Assembly (NCBI GenBank): GCA_001803705.1
Contig: MHDY01000146.1
Span: 7,833 to 18,492 of the forward strand
Length of the DNA stretch: 10,660 bases
Origin: Nitrospirae bacterium GWC2_56_14
Lineage (GTDB): Bacteria; Nitrospirota; UBA9217
Direction of reading: 5' to 3'
Shown here in pieces: positions 1 to 6,365 of the stretch. The number at the start of each line of letters is the position of its first letter. The first letter of the stretch is position 1. Under the pieces are notes generated by a model that worked only from the letters and a program-made list of their open reading frames with translations, was not told where the DNA came from and did not search any database. A program made the translations under genes and the position numbers.

Positions 1-1583
1 CCCGGGAGGAAGCGGTGCTGCGCGTCGAGCCGGCCTCGCTCGATCAGCTGCTCCATCCCATCATCGATCCCAAGGCAAAGATCCAGGTCATTGCCAAGGG
101 CCTTCCGGCATCCCCCGGCGCTGCATCAGGCAAGGTCGTTTTCACCGCCGATGAAGCGGTCAGGCTTGCCAAGAACGGCAAGGTCATCCTCGTCCGGCCC
201 GAGACCACGCCCGATGATATTCACGGCATGGATGCGGCACAGGGCATCCTGACGGCGCGCGGCGGCATGACCTCTCACGCTGCTGTTGTTGCCCGCGGCA
301 TGGGCAAGCCCTGCGTGGCAGGCTGCGAATCGATCCGGGTCGACCTGAAAGCGGAAAAATTCACCGTCGGCAAGGTCACGGTGAAACTGGGCGACCACAT
401 CACCCTCGACGGCGGCACGGGCCGCGTCATCCTCGGCAAAGTGCCGACCATGGAGCCGGAAGTGAGCGGCGATTTCGGTACGCTCATGAAATGGGCCGAT
501 GAGATTCGCACCATGGGCGTCCGCGCCAACGCCGACATTCCCCGCGATGCCATGATGGCCATGAAGTTCGGCGCTGAAGGCATCGGGCTCTGCCGCACCG
601 AGCACATGTTCTTTGCAGCCGACCGGCTGCCCATCGTGCAGCAGATGATCCTGGCCGACAATGTCGAAGACCGCGAGAAGGCGCTGACCAAGCTCCTTCC
701 CATGCAGCGTTCCGACTTCAAGGGTCTTTTCGAGACCATGGCCGGCTTCCCGGTCACGATCCGTCTCCTCGACCCGCCGCTCCATGAGTTCCTGCCAAAG
801 CGCGAGGAATTGATGTGCGAGGTCGCCGTGATGCATGCCAAGAAGGCTCCCAAGGCGTCCATCACCAAGAAGGAAAAACTTCTTCATCGTGTTGAGGAGC
901 TTCACGAACTGAACCCCATGCTCGGCCACCGCGGCTGCAGGCTCGGCATCGTCTATCCCGAGATCACGCGCATGCAGACCCGTGCCATCATCGAGGCTGC
1001 CTGCGAGCTTGCGAAGAAGGGCAAAAAGGTGGTGCCCGAGATCATGGTGCCGCTCGTGGGCATCAAAAAAGAGCTCCAGAACCAGAAGGAGCTGATCAAG
1101 GCCACGGCTGAAGAGGTCATGAAGAAAAAAGGCGTGAAGATAAACTATCTTGTCGGGACCATGATCGAACTGCCGCGCGCGGCCATGATCGCGGACGAGA
1201 TCGCCAAAGAAGCGGAGTTCTTTTCCTTCGGCACGAACGACCTGACCCAGACCACCTTTGGCTTCAGCCGCGACGACGCGGGCAAGTTCATCAACTACTA
1301 CACCGAGAACGGCATCCTGGAGAAGGACCCCTTCCAGACCCTGGACCAGGAGGGCGTGGGCCAGCTCGTGAAGATCGGCGTGGCCAAGGGCCGCGGCACC
1401 AGGCCGAACCTCAAGGTCGGCATCTGCGGCGAACACGGCGGCGATCCGGCAAGCGTGGAATTCTGCTACCGGAGCGGGCTCAACTACGTAAGCTGCTCCC
1501 CCTACCGGGTGCCGATCGCCCGGCTTGCGGCTGCCCATGCCAAGCTCAAGGAAAAGGGCATCGGCGGTTCGGGAACGAAGTAA
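1..1583 (+). CDS. ppdK: Pyruvate, phosphate dikinase, C-terminal part (5' end outside window)
   Basis: Interconverts pyruvate + ATP + Pi and PEP + AMP + PPi in the cytoplasm. The reading frame is open from position 3, and the REEAVLRVEP stretch before the first possible internal start (GTG at 15) is typical interior PPDK sequence, so this is a gene cut by the window edge. About 526 of the usual 870-900 residues are present: the end of the nucleotide-binding part, the swivelling phosphohistidine domain with GGMTSHAAVVARGMG (catalytic His codon 276-278), and the complete PEP/pyruvate TIM barrel. In the barrel one sees GLCRTEHMFF, NPMLGHRGCRLG, FFSFGTNDLTQ and GICGEHGGDP, whose Cys (codon 1425-1427) is the expected proton donor. 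No damage is seen. The T-S-H arrangement is where a regulatory PDRP kinase would act in organisms that have one. The gene ends at TAA 1581-1583, just before an intrinsic terminator. Confidence 0.97.
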   Translation, partial: REEAVLRVEPASLDQLLHPIIDPKAKIQVIAKGLPASPGAASGKVVFTADEAVRLAKNGKVILVRPETTPDDIHGMDAAQGILTARGGMTSHAAVVARGMGKPCVAGCESIRVDLKAEKFTVGKVTVKLGDHITLDGGTGRVILGKVPTMEPEVSGDFGTLMKWADEIRTMGVRANADIPRDAMMAMKFGAEGIGLCRTEHMFFAADRLPIVQQMILADNVEDREKALTKLLPMQRSDFKGLFETMAGFPVTIRLLDPPLHEFLPKREELMCEVAVMHAKKAPKASITKKEKLLHRVEELHELNPMLGHRGCRLGIVYPEITRMQTRAIIEAACELAKKGKKVVPEIMVPLVGIKKELQNQKELIKATAEEVMKKKGVKINYLVGTMIELPRAAMIADEIAKEAEFFSFGTNDLTQTTFGFSRDDAGKFINYYTENGILEKDPFQTLDQEGVGQLVKIGVAKGRGTRPNLKVGICGEHGGDPASVEFCYRSGLNYVSCSPYRVPIARLAAAHAKLKEKGIGGSGTK

Positions 1584-1603
1584 CATAAAATGTAACAAAA
1601 GCG

Positions 1604-1637
1604 AGGGCGGCCCACAAGGCCGCCCTTGATATTTTTT
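1604..1637 (+). terminator. Rho-independent terminator of ppdK
   Basis: A 9-bp, nearly all G+C stem (1604-1612 with 1618-1626, AGGGCGGCC / GGCCGCCCT) closes a 5-nt loop. It is followed by a short spacer and six T residues at 1632-1637. It starts 20 nt after the ppdK stop and separates ppdK from the toxin-antitoxin genes. Confidence 0.93.
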
Positions 1638-1700
1638 CGTGTTGCTCGCCTGAGTGCCGTTTAAGCTCCGCCTATCCGCCATTCCTCTCCTGAAACCATC

Positions 1701-1730
1701 TTGACAGCGCCGCCTCTTTAGTTATACAAT
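1701..1730 (+). promoter_or_regulatory. Sigma70-like promoter of the antitoxin-toxin pair
   Basis: A perfect -35 TTGACA at 1701-1706 is followed by TATACA at 1723-1728 (16-nt spacer) or TACAAT at 1725-1730 (18-nt spacer). It lies about 22 nt upstream of the antitoxin ATG, so the 5' leader must be very short. Confidence 0.8.
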
Positions 1731-1742
1731 GTATATACATTG
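1727..1742. promoter_or_regulatory. 16-bp perfect palindrome, likely antitoxin operator
   Basis: CAATGTATATACATTG is self-complementary over all 16 bases. It overlaps the -10 element and the expected transcription start, and ends where the Shine-Dalgarno begins. AbrB/MazE-type antitoxins commonly repress their own promoter, so an autoregulatory operator is the natural reading; binding itself is inference. Confidence 0.6.
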
Positions 1743-1751
1743 GAGGTAACT

Positions 1752-1979
1752 ATGATAAAAAAACTTGTCTCTCACGGCAACAGCTCGGCATTGATCATTG
1801 ATAAGCCCATTCTTCAGCTTTTGAAGGTTGATGAGGATACTGCGCTTGAGATTACCACCGACGGTAGAAATCTGATCATCTCACCTGTTGAAGACGGAAG
1901 GCGCGAAAAGAAGTTCAAGGCCGCTCTGGAGAAAGTAAATAAAGCCCACGGGAAAACGCTCAAAAAACTGGCGGAATAA
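1752..1979 (+). CDS. AbrB/MazE-family (SpoVT-AbrB fold) antitoxin
   Basis: A 75-residue cytoplasmic antitoxin, predicted to neutralise the Doc-type toxin that follows and to repress the shared promoter. The N-terminal half (MIKKLVSHGNSSALIIDKPI, then hydrophobic beta-strand stretches ending LIISP) is the swapped-hairpin DNA-binding fold of AbrB/MazE proteins. The C-terminal 25 residues are lysine-rich and probably form the toxin-binding tail. A TTG at 1740 would add four residues, but ATG 1752 is preferred because GGAGG at 1742-1746 sits 5 nt before it. The toxin start is 3 nt after the antitoxin stop, so the two are co-transcribed and probably translationally coupled. The TTG alternative would lie inside the palindromic operator. 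Confidence 0.88.
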   Translation: MIKKLVSHGNSSALIIDKPILQLLKVDEDTALEITTDGRNLIISPVEDGRREKKFKAALEKVNKAHGKTLKKLAE

Positions 1980-1982
1980 AGC

Positions 1983-2369
1983 ATGGTTGATATCATCTTC
2001 CTGACATTGGCCGAAGTCATAGATATTCACACGGACCAGATTGAGCGTTACGGCGGCTCCCCTGGCGTGCGTGATATGAATTTGCTGAGTTCCGCGGTCG
2101 CGACGCCGTCGGCTTCCTTTGGCGGCGACTATCTTCACGCGGATATCTACGAAATGGCCGCAGCCTACGCGTTTCACATCGCCCAGAATCATCCCTTTAT
2201 CGACGGCAATAAACGCGCTGCCCTCGCCTCTGCGCTCGTGTTCTTGGAAATGAACGGTAGCGGCATATCGGATATCGAAGGGATGCTGTACGACGCAATG
2301 ATCGGCATCGCATCGGGAAGACTCGGAAAAGCTGAGTTCGCGGACATAGTGCGGAAACTTCAGAGATGA
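1983..2369 (+). CDS. doc: Fic/Doc-family toxin (death-on-curing type)
   Basis: A 128-residue Fic-fold toxin. Phage P1 Doc phosphorylates elongation factor EF-Tu and so stops translation; the same activity is expected here but not shown. The opening (IFLTLAEVIDIHTDQIERYGG) and the SPGVRDMNLLSSAVATP segment are typical of chromosomal Doc proteins. The core motif is HPFIDGNKRAA: His70, Phe72, Asp74, Asn76, Lys77 and Arg78. Lys replaces the second Gly of the AMP-transferring Fic motif (GNGR), which is the Doc-type variant. The length matches P1 Doc (126 aa) and there is no frameshift, so the toxin looks intact. There is no clear ribosome binding site of its own; the gene lies 3 nt behind the antitoxin and probably depends on its translation. 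The pairing with an AbrB-type rather than a Phd-type antitoxin is known for chromosomal doc genes. Confidence 0.92.
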   Translation: MVDIIFLTLAEVIDIHTDQIERYGGSPGVRDMNLLSSAVATPSASFGGDYLHADIYEMAAAYAFHIAQNHPFIDGNKRAALASALVFLEMNGSGISDIEGMLYDAMIGIASGRLGKAEFADIVRKLQR

Positions 2370-2444
2370 CGACGTCCGCTACAGTGGCAGGCTAACGTCT
2401 GGTGTCCATATTCAAAATTTGAACAACTGCTGAGAGAATTCAAA

Positions 2445-3554
2445 ATGATGGACCTTAAATCGATTGACATAAAATACATGCGCATGGCGCTTCGCCTTGC
2501 CGGGAAAGCCAGGGGGAGGACGAGCCCGAACCCTATGGTCGGCGCCATCGTGGTCAAAAACGGGAAGGTCCTGAGCCGCGGCTATCACCGAAAGGCCGGC
2601 GAACCCCATGCCGAGGCAGTTGCGCTTGCGAAGGCCGGCAAAGCAGCTAAAGGGGCTACGCTGTACGTGACGCTTGAGCCCTGTTCGCACACGAACAAGC
2701 GGACGCCGCCCTGTACACCGCTGGTCATGCAGAGCGGCGTGAAGCGCGTCGTGGTGGCGATGATAGACCCTAATCCGCACGTATCCGGCGGCGGCATCAA
2801 GGCCCTGCGCAAGGCAGGGATCGAGGTGCTGACGGGGGTTCTCGAAGCTGACGCGAAAAAGCTGAATGAGGCATTCATCAAGCATGTGACCACGGGCATG
2901 CCCTTTGTAACGCTCAAGATCGCCCAGACCCTGGACGGCAGGATCGCGACAGCAGCCGGGGAATCGAAATGGATCACCGGAGAAGAGGCACGCAAGGAGG
3001 GGCATCGGTTGCGGGACCGGCATGATGCTATCCTCGTGGGCATTAACACGGTTCTCAAGGACGATCCGTCCCTCACCACAAGGGTCCCCCGTGGCCGCGA
3101 CCCGCTGCGGATCATCGTTGACTCGAAGCTGAGGGTCCCGTTGATTGCAAAGGTCCTGACGCAGCGTTCCACGGCAAAAACCTTCATTGCCACGCTCGAC
3201 AGCATGCCCAAGGACAGGCTCGATAAACTGCTGGATGCCGGCGCGGAAATACTGATCGTGAAAGAAAAGAGCGGGCAGGTGGACCTGAAACATCTCATGC
3301 GCATGCTCGGCAGCTTCGGCATCACCTCGATACTTATCGAGGGTGGTTCAACGGTGAATGCTTCCGCCTTGAGGTCGGGCATTGTTGACAAGGTCGTGGT
3401 GTTCGCAGCTCCGTTGCTGATGACCGGTGCGGATTCGCTTTGTTCGATCGGCGGAAAGTCGCCGGCCAGGCTCAGCAATGCGGTCAGGCTGCACCGCGTC
3501 ACGTCGCAGTGGGTCGGGCAGGACTTGATGGTCGAAGGGTATCTCCGGCCATGA
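2445..3554 (+). CDS. ribD: Bifunctional riboflavin biosynthesis deaminase/reductase RibD
   Basis: Catalyses the second and third steps of riboflavin synthesis in the cytosol: deamination of 2,5-diamino-6-ribosylamino-pyrimidinone phosphate, then NADPH reduction of the ribosyl side chain. The 369 residues are the usual length. The N-terminal cytidine-deaminase-like domain (about 1-150) carries the zinc site HAE (His55, Glu57) and EPCSHTNKRTPPC (Cys80, Cys90). The reductase domain (about 150-369) shows QTLDGRIA, SKWITGEEAR, DAILVGINTVLKDDP, RIIVDS and ILIEGGSTVN. Two adjacent ATGs occur (2445, 2448) with a weak GAGAG upstream; either gives the family's usual N-terminus before YMRMALRLA. No FMN riboswitch fits in the 75-nt gap after doc and no clear promoter is visible there. 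The stop overlaps the next start (ATGA). Confidence 0.96.
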   Translation: MMDLKSIDIKYMRMALRLAGKARGRTSPNPMVGAIVVKNGKVLSRGYHRKAGEPHAEAVALAKAGKAAKGATLYVTLEPCSHTNKRTPPCTPLVMQSGVKRVVVAMIDPNPHVSGGGIKALRKAGIEVLTGVLEADAKKLNEAFIKHVTTGMPFVTLKIAQTLDGRIATAAGESKWITGEEARKEGHRLRDRHDAILVGINTVLKDDPSLTTRVPRGRDPLRIIVDSKLRVPLIAKVLTQRSTAKTFIATLDSMPKDRLDKLLDAGAEILIVKEKSGQVDLKHLMRMLGSFGITSILIEGGSTVNASALRSGIVDKVVVFAAPLLMTGADSLCSIGGKSPARLSNAVRLHRVTSQWVGQDLMVEGYLRP

Positions 3555-4225
3555 CCACGATCAACGAGATCAAACAGGCGCTTTCCACCGGGGAGATCGA
3601 TTGCGTGCTACTCGATATGGACGGGACGCTGCTCGACAAGTATTTCGACGATTACTTCTGGGAACATCTTGTTCCCGAAAAGTACGCTGACAAACATAAC
3701 ATCACCTTCGGCAGGGCAAAAGAAGAGCTCCTGGCAAAGTATAAATCGCACGAACAGACCCTGAACTGGACCGATATCGATTTCTGGTCAAGGGAGCTGC
3801 ATCTCGATATCCTGGCCTTAAAAGAACAGATCCGCCATATTATCGAGGTGCATCCGCATGTGGAAAGCTTTCTCAAGCTGATGAAGCAGCGGGAAAAGAG
3901 GACCTTCATTGCCACGAACGCGCACTACAAGGTCCTCGACCTGAAGCTCAGAAAAACGGACCTGGGAAAGTACCTGACGGGTTCTATTACGTCCGATGCG
4001 ATCGGGTTCCCCAAGGAGATGCTAGAATTCTGGGAGCGGGCAGAGCAGCAGATAGGGTTTCTTCGGGAGCGCACGTTGTTCGTTGACGATACCCTTGCTG
4101 TTCTGAAAACAGCCAAGGCCTTCGGGATAAAATATGTTGTCTATAAGGCGCTGGGCAACTCAAAGGTCCCTCCCGGCACGTCCACTGAGTTCCCTGCGGT
4201 CATGGATTTTAATGAGCTGATGTAA
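3551..4225 (+). CDS. yrfG: YrfG-like HAD-family phosphatase (GMP/IMP nucleotidase type)
   Basis: A 224-residue soluble HAD-superfamily hydrolase that removes phosphate from small metabolites through an aspartyl-phosphate. Motif I is LLDMDGTLLD (nucleophile Asp22, acid/base Asp24), motif II is FIATNAH (Thr122), motif III is Lys155 in GFPKE, and motif IV is TLFVDDT (Asp179, Asp180). DKYFDDYFWEHLVPEKYA and HTLNW/HEQTLNW-like segments recall E. coli YrfG, which hydrolyses GMP and IMP. The start ATG 3551 overlaps the ribD stop (ATGA), so the two genes are translationally coupled. That context suggests the enzyme might instead, or also, dephosphorylate the riboflavin intermediate 5-amino-6-(5-phosphoribitylamino)uracil, a step done by HAD enzymes elsewhere. 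The family call is firm; the substrate is open. Confidence 0.88.
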   Translation: MTTINEIKQALSTGEIDCVLLDMDGTLLDKYFDDYFWEHLVPEKYADKHNITFGRAKEELLAKYKSHEQTLNWTDIDFWSRELHLDILALKEQIRHIIEVHPHVESFLKLMKQREKRTFIATNAHYKVLDLKLRKTDLGKYLTGSITSDAIGFPKEMLEFWERAEQQIGFLRERTLFVDDTLAVLKTAKAFGIKYVVYKALGNSKVPPGTSTEFPAVMDFNELM

Positions 4226-4244
4226 AATGCCGGAGGTATTCAGA

Positions 4245-4274
4245 CTGAAGGTTGTAAGGCTGAAGGTGGTAAAG
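4245..4274 (+). repeat. Imperfect 15-bp tandem repeat
   Basis: CTGAAGGTTGTAAGG at 4245-4259 is followed directly by CTGAAGGTGGTAAAG at 4260-4274, 13 of 15 bases identical. It begins 20 nt after the phosphatase stop and has no coding role. Confidence 0.7.
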
Positions 4275-4372
4275 TCTATTCTCCTGAATATCTTCGTTCG
4301 CTCTGCCCGCCGAACCCGTAGTCCCTCACTGTGATCCTGCAGAATCAAGCCCGACAGGCAATGAATTCAGCC

Positions 4373-4443
4373 GCAAAAGATCGCAGAGGACGCAAAAAAA
4401 AGCGGAGCCTATATTTTTTTTGATCTTTGCGTTCTTTCTCTGC
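4373..4443. repeat. Inverted A/G-rich repeat with A8/T8 hairpin between convergent genes
   Basis: GCAGAGGACGCAAA (4383-4396) is met in inverted orientation by TTTGCGTTCTTTCTCTGC (4426-4443), the same words with a 4-nt insertion. GCAAAAGATC (4373-4382) is similarly inverted at 4422-4430. Runs of eight A (4394-4401) and eight T (4414-4421) can pair across a 12-nt loop. It sits between the convergent phosphatase and marC-type genes, so a weak bidirectional terminator is possible. The GCAGAG/GCAAAG wording resembles low-complexity intergenic elements I recall from environmental bacteria; that likeness is from memory. Confidence 0.5.
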
Positions 4444-4467
4444 CAACCGGGTAGTTGCATTCTCTTT

Positions 4468-5067
4468 CTATGAAATCCCGATAAGGGTGAAGATGCCGCT
4501 TCTGATCATCTTGACGGCGATGGCTGCGAGCAGCAGGGCCGCGATCTTGGCAAAGGCGCGGGAGCCGCTGATGCCGATGAGCCTGATGATCCGGTCCGCC
4601 TGGGAGAATATGGCCCAGGCCAGCAGGATGTTGACAATGAGCGACAGGATGACGGGAAAGTAACCGTAGGTGCCTACGAGTACCAGGGTGGTGGTGAGGG
4701 TGGCCGGTCCGGCGATAAGCGGCGTGCCGAAGGGGACCACGCCGATGGTGGGGCTGATCAGGATCTTTCGCTCGCCGGCGCGCACGATCTCGCTTACGGC
4801 GATGATGAGCAGCACGATCCCGCCGGCGATCATGAAGTCCTCGACCAGGATGCCGAGCGCTTTAAAGACTGCCTGTCCCAGAAAGACGAATCCTATCGTG
4901 ATGAGCAGAGCGGTGAGGATGGACTGGCGCACGATCGTTCTTCGCTCATGCTTCTTGATCCCCTCGGTCATGGCAACGTAGAGGGGGAGCGTTCCCGGTG
5001 CATCGAGCGCCACCATGATCGGGATAAAACTGAGCAGCGATGCCTTCGCCAGATCCATGAGCTCCAT
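4468..5067 (-). CDS. MarC-family integral membrane protein
   Basis: A 199-residue inner-membrane protein with about six hydrophobic helices and no catalytic motif. MarC/UPF0056 proteins have no settled function; an early role in multiple antibiotic resistance was not upheld, and a transporter-like role is only suspected. Family hallmarks visible are ALDAPGTLPLYVAMTEG near the start of helix one, the FLGQAVFKALGI helix, IAGGIVLLIIAVSEI, and the PLIAGPATLTTTLVL segment with paired Gly-Pro. An upstream ATG at 5151 would add 28 polar residues, but that start lies inside the promoter. ATG 5067 has GGAGAGG about 7 nt before it and gives the family's normal N-terminus. It is a single-gene unit, convergent with the phosphatase and divergent from the next gene. 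Confidence 0.9.
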   Translation of the reverse strand: MELMDLAKASLLSFIPIMVALDAPGTLPLYVAMTEGIKKHERRTIVRQSILTALLITIGFVFLGQAVFKALGILVEDFMIAGGIVLLIIAVSEIVRAGERKILISPTIGVVPFGTPLIAGPATLTTTLVLVGTYGYFPVILSLIVNILLAWAIFSQADRIIRLIGISGSRAFAKIAALLLAAIAVKMIRSGIFTLIGIS

Positions 5068-5118
5068 CGGTGTTCCTCTCCGTTGTGCAAAGTGTTCTCT
5101 GCCAATTGATCTGCGAAG

Positions 5119-5147
5119 AGTATAGCTTATCTTCTCAAGGCTGTCCA
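5119..5147 (-). promoter_or_regulatory. Sigma70-like promoter of the marC-family gene
   Basis: Read on the minus strand: TGGACA (5147-5142), 17-nt spacer, TATACT (5124-5119). Both hexamers match consensus at five of six positions. It lies about 50 nt upstream of ATG 5067, which supports that start over the one at 5151. Confidence 0.7.
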
Positions 5148-5254
5148 GCATCAGTCAGAACACTCGTTGCGGAAGACGAATACAAAAGAGAGCCGCTCCT
5201 TTCAAAATGAAGATCATGAGTTGTTATACCGAGGCAGATATCGGCTACTTTCCA

Positions 5255-5282
5255 TTGACAGGCTGCATAACCCCATGATACA
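5255..5282 (+). promoter_or_regulatory. Probable promoter of the DUF4124 membrane protein gene
   Basis: A perfect TTGACA at 5255-5260 is followed 16 nt later by GATACA (5277-5282), a weak -10 element. The start codon is about 36 nt downstream of the -10. Confidence 0.5.
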
Positions 5283-5318
5283 CTTTTTTGCGTAATGCTC
5301 ATTTAAGGAGAATTCTCC

Positions 5319-6212
5319 ATGTCAAAAAGGTTATCCCTCGTCCCCGTATTCATCATCATTGCCTTAAGCTTGTTCTTTTCTCACGCCTTTGCTGCCACTT
5401 ACAGCTGGGTCGATGACAATGGGGTGTTCCATATAACCGACTACCCGAAACCGGTCAAGCGTGAGGAACTGAAAGAAAGCGAACCTGTATCTGATAAGGT
5501 TGTTGCTCCTCCCATCACCCCTGCCGTGAAACAGAGCCCGGCGCAGACCGCTCCCCAGACGCCGGCACCTCCACAGGGACCGATAACAACAGCCACTGCA
5601 ACCGTGCCTTCATCAGCCGGAACGCCGACGAGGCCTGCGGCGCCGGTTTCGCAGCTTACCCCGACCCAGAGTGTCCCTGGTGCTGTAGCCACCTCGGCAA
5701 CGGTTTCGCAGCTTACGACAACAGCACCCCTGACTGCAGTGCAGGAAGAGCCCCCGACTGCGCTTCCCGTTCCTGAAGAACTGCAACGGATGACGGATGA
5801 AGGTGTCATGGCGTTCGTGGCGGCTTTTTTTATGATCTTTCTCGTGCTGGGCGCGGCTCTCTATGTTTATTTCTCGTTATGCCTCTTCCTGATCGCCAAA
5901 AAGCTGAATGTGCAGGCTCCCTGGACCGCATGGATTCCACTCATCAATATCTGGACGCTCCTTCAGGCGGCCGGCAAACCCTGCTGGTGGGTGCTTCTAT
6001 TCTTTATTCCCTTCGTGAGCATTATCGTTATTGCCTATGTCTGGATGTGCATTGTTGAAAATCTCGGCAGGAACAAATGGCTGGGCCTGCTCATGCTGGT
6101 ACCGATCGTCAACCTCGTCTATATGGGTGTCTTGGCCTTTTCAAAGCAGGAGCAACTGGCAGATGCACACGATCAAGCGGACTTGAGCGGCCAGGAATGG
6201 AATCAGGATTAA
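5319..6212 (+). CDS. Exported DUF4124 / multi-pass membrane protein
   Basis: A 297-residue envelope protein of unknown function. Residues 1-25 form a signal peptide or anchor (hydrophobic core, SHAFA before ATYSW). Residues 26-60 match the DUF4124 pattern YSWVDDNGVFHITDYPKP, a small periplasmic module. Residues 60-160 are a Pro/Thr/Ala-rich linker in which VSQLT occurs twice. The C-terminal 130 residues contain three or four hydrophobic segments with WTAWIPLINIWTLLQAAGKPCWW and MLVPIVNLVY, resembling the DUF5684 membrane domain. Start ATG 5319 follows AAGGAG at 5305-5310; that ribosome binding site lies inside the perfect palindrome GGAGAATTCTCC (5307-5318), which could fold and cover it. It is a single-gene unit with its own promoter and terminator. 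The domain names are recalled from family patterns, not searched. Confidence 0.8.
   Translation: MSKRLSLVPVFIIIALSLFFSHAFAATYSWVDDNGVFHITDYPKPVKREELKESEPVSDKVVAPPITPAVKQSPAQTAPQTPAPPQGPITTATATVPSSAGTPTRPAAPVSQLTPTQSVPGAVATSATVSQLTTTAPLTAVQEEPPTALPVPEELQRMTDEGVMAFVAAFFMIFLVLGAALYVYFSLCLFLIAKKLNVQAPWTAWIPLINIWTLLQAAGKPCWWVLLFFIPFVSIIVIAYVWMCIVENLGRNKWLGLLMLVPIVNLVYMGVLAFSKQEQLADAHDQADLSGQEWNQD
5644..5716 (+). repeat. 16-bp direct repeat inside the Pro/Thr-rich linker
   Basis: CGGTTTCGCAGCTTAC occurs identically at 5644-5659 and 5701-5716, in the same frame, encoding VSQLT each time. This suggests a recent duplication within the linker; the 57-nt period keeps the reading frame. Confidence 0.8.
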
Positions 6213-6213
6213 A

Positions 6214-6240
6214 AATCTGCGATCATCTGCGAAATCTGCG
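6214..6240 (+). repeat. Three tandem ATCTGCG words after the stop codon
   Basis: ATCTGCG occurs at 6215-6221, 6225-6231 and 6234-6240 with 9-10 nt period, starting two bases after the stop of the membrane protein gene. It appears non-coding and resembles short intergenic repeat words; no function is evident. Confidence 0.5.
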
Positions 6241-6242
6241 GA

Positions 6243-6276
6243 CAGAAGGGTTTTTCCCTGGTGTAACGCCCTTCTG
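6243..6276. other. 8-bp stem-loop in the 3' region
   Basis: CAGAAGGG (6243-6250) pairs perfectly with CCCTTCTG (6269-6276) across an 18-nt loop. No T run follows on either strand, so it is not a canonical terminator; it may protect a 3' end, or be incidental. Confidence 0.4.
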
Positions 6277-6326
6277 GGTTCAGATGTGCTGCTGAATACA
6301 TGATCGGAAGAGAAGCGTGTTTCAGG

Positions 6327-6358
6327 GCATTCGGCAGGTTGCTGCCGGATGCTTTTTT
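6327..6358 (+). terminator. Rho-independent terminator of the DUF4124 gene
   Basis: An 11-bp stem (6327-6337 with 6342-6352, one G-T wobble) closes the tetraloop GTTG and runs straight into six T (6353-6358). It ends transcription from the left just before the convergent kinase gene. On the minus strand the hairpin lacks a T tail, so it is one-directional. Confidence 0.92.
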
Positions 6359-6365
6359 CATGAGA

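Noticed and set aside
126..1682. Long open frame (518 codons) on the minus strand
   Set aside because: It is antisense to ppdK, has the His/Leu/Ala-rich composition typical of a shadow of a G+C-rich gene, and shows no family motif.
2390..2420. TTCAAAATTTGAA near-palindrome upstream of ribD as an operator
   Set aside because: It is short, A+T-rich and imperfect, with no promoter hexamers at a suitable distance.
2412..3502. Two long minus-strand frames opposite ribD
   Set aside because: They lie over unmistakable RibD motifs, and their translations (Cys/His/Arg-rich or Ser-rich) show no fold or ribosome binding site.
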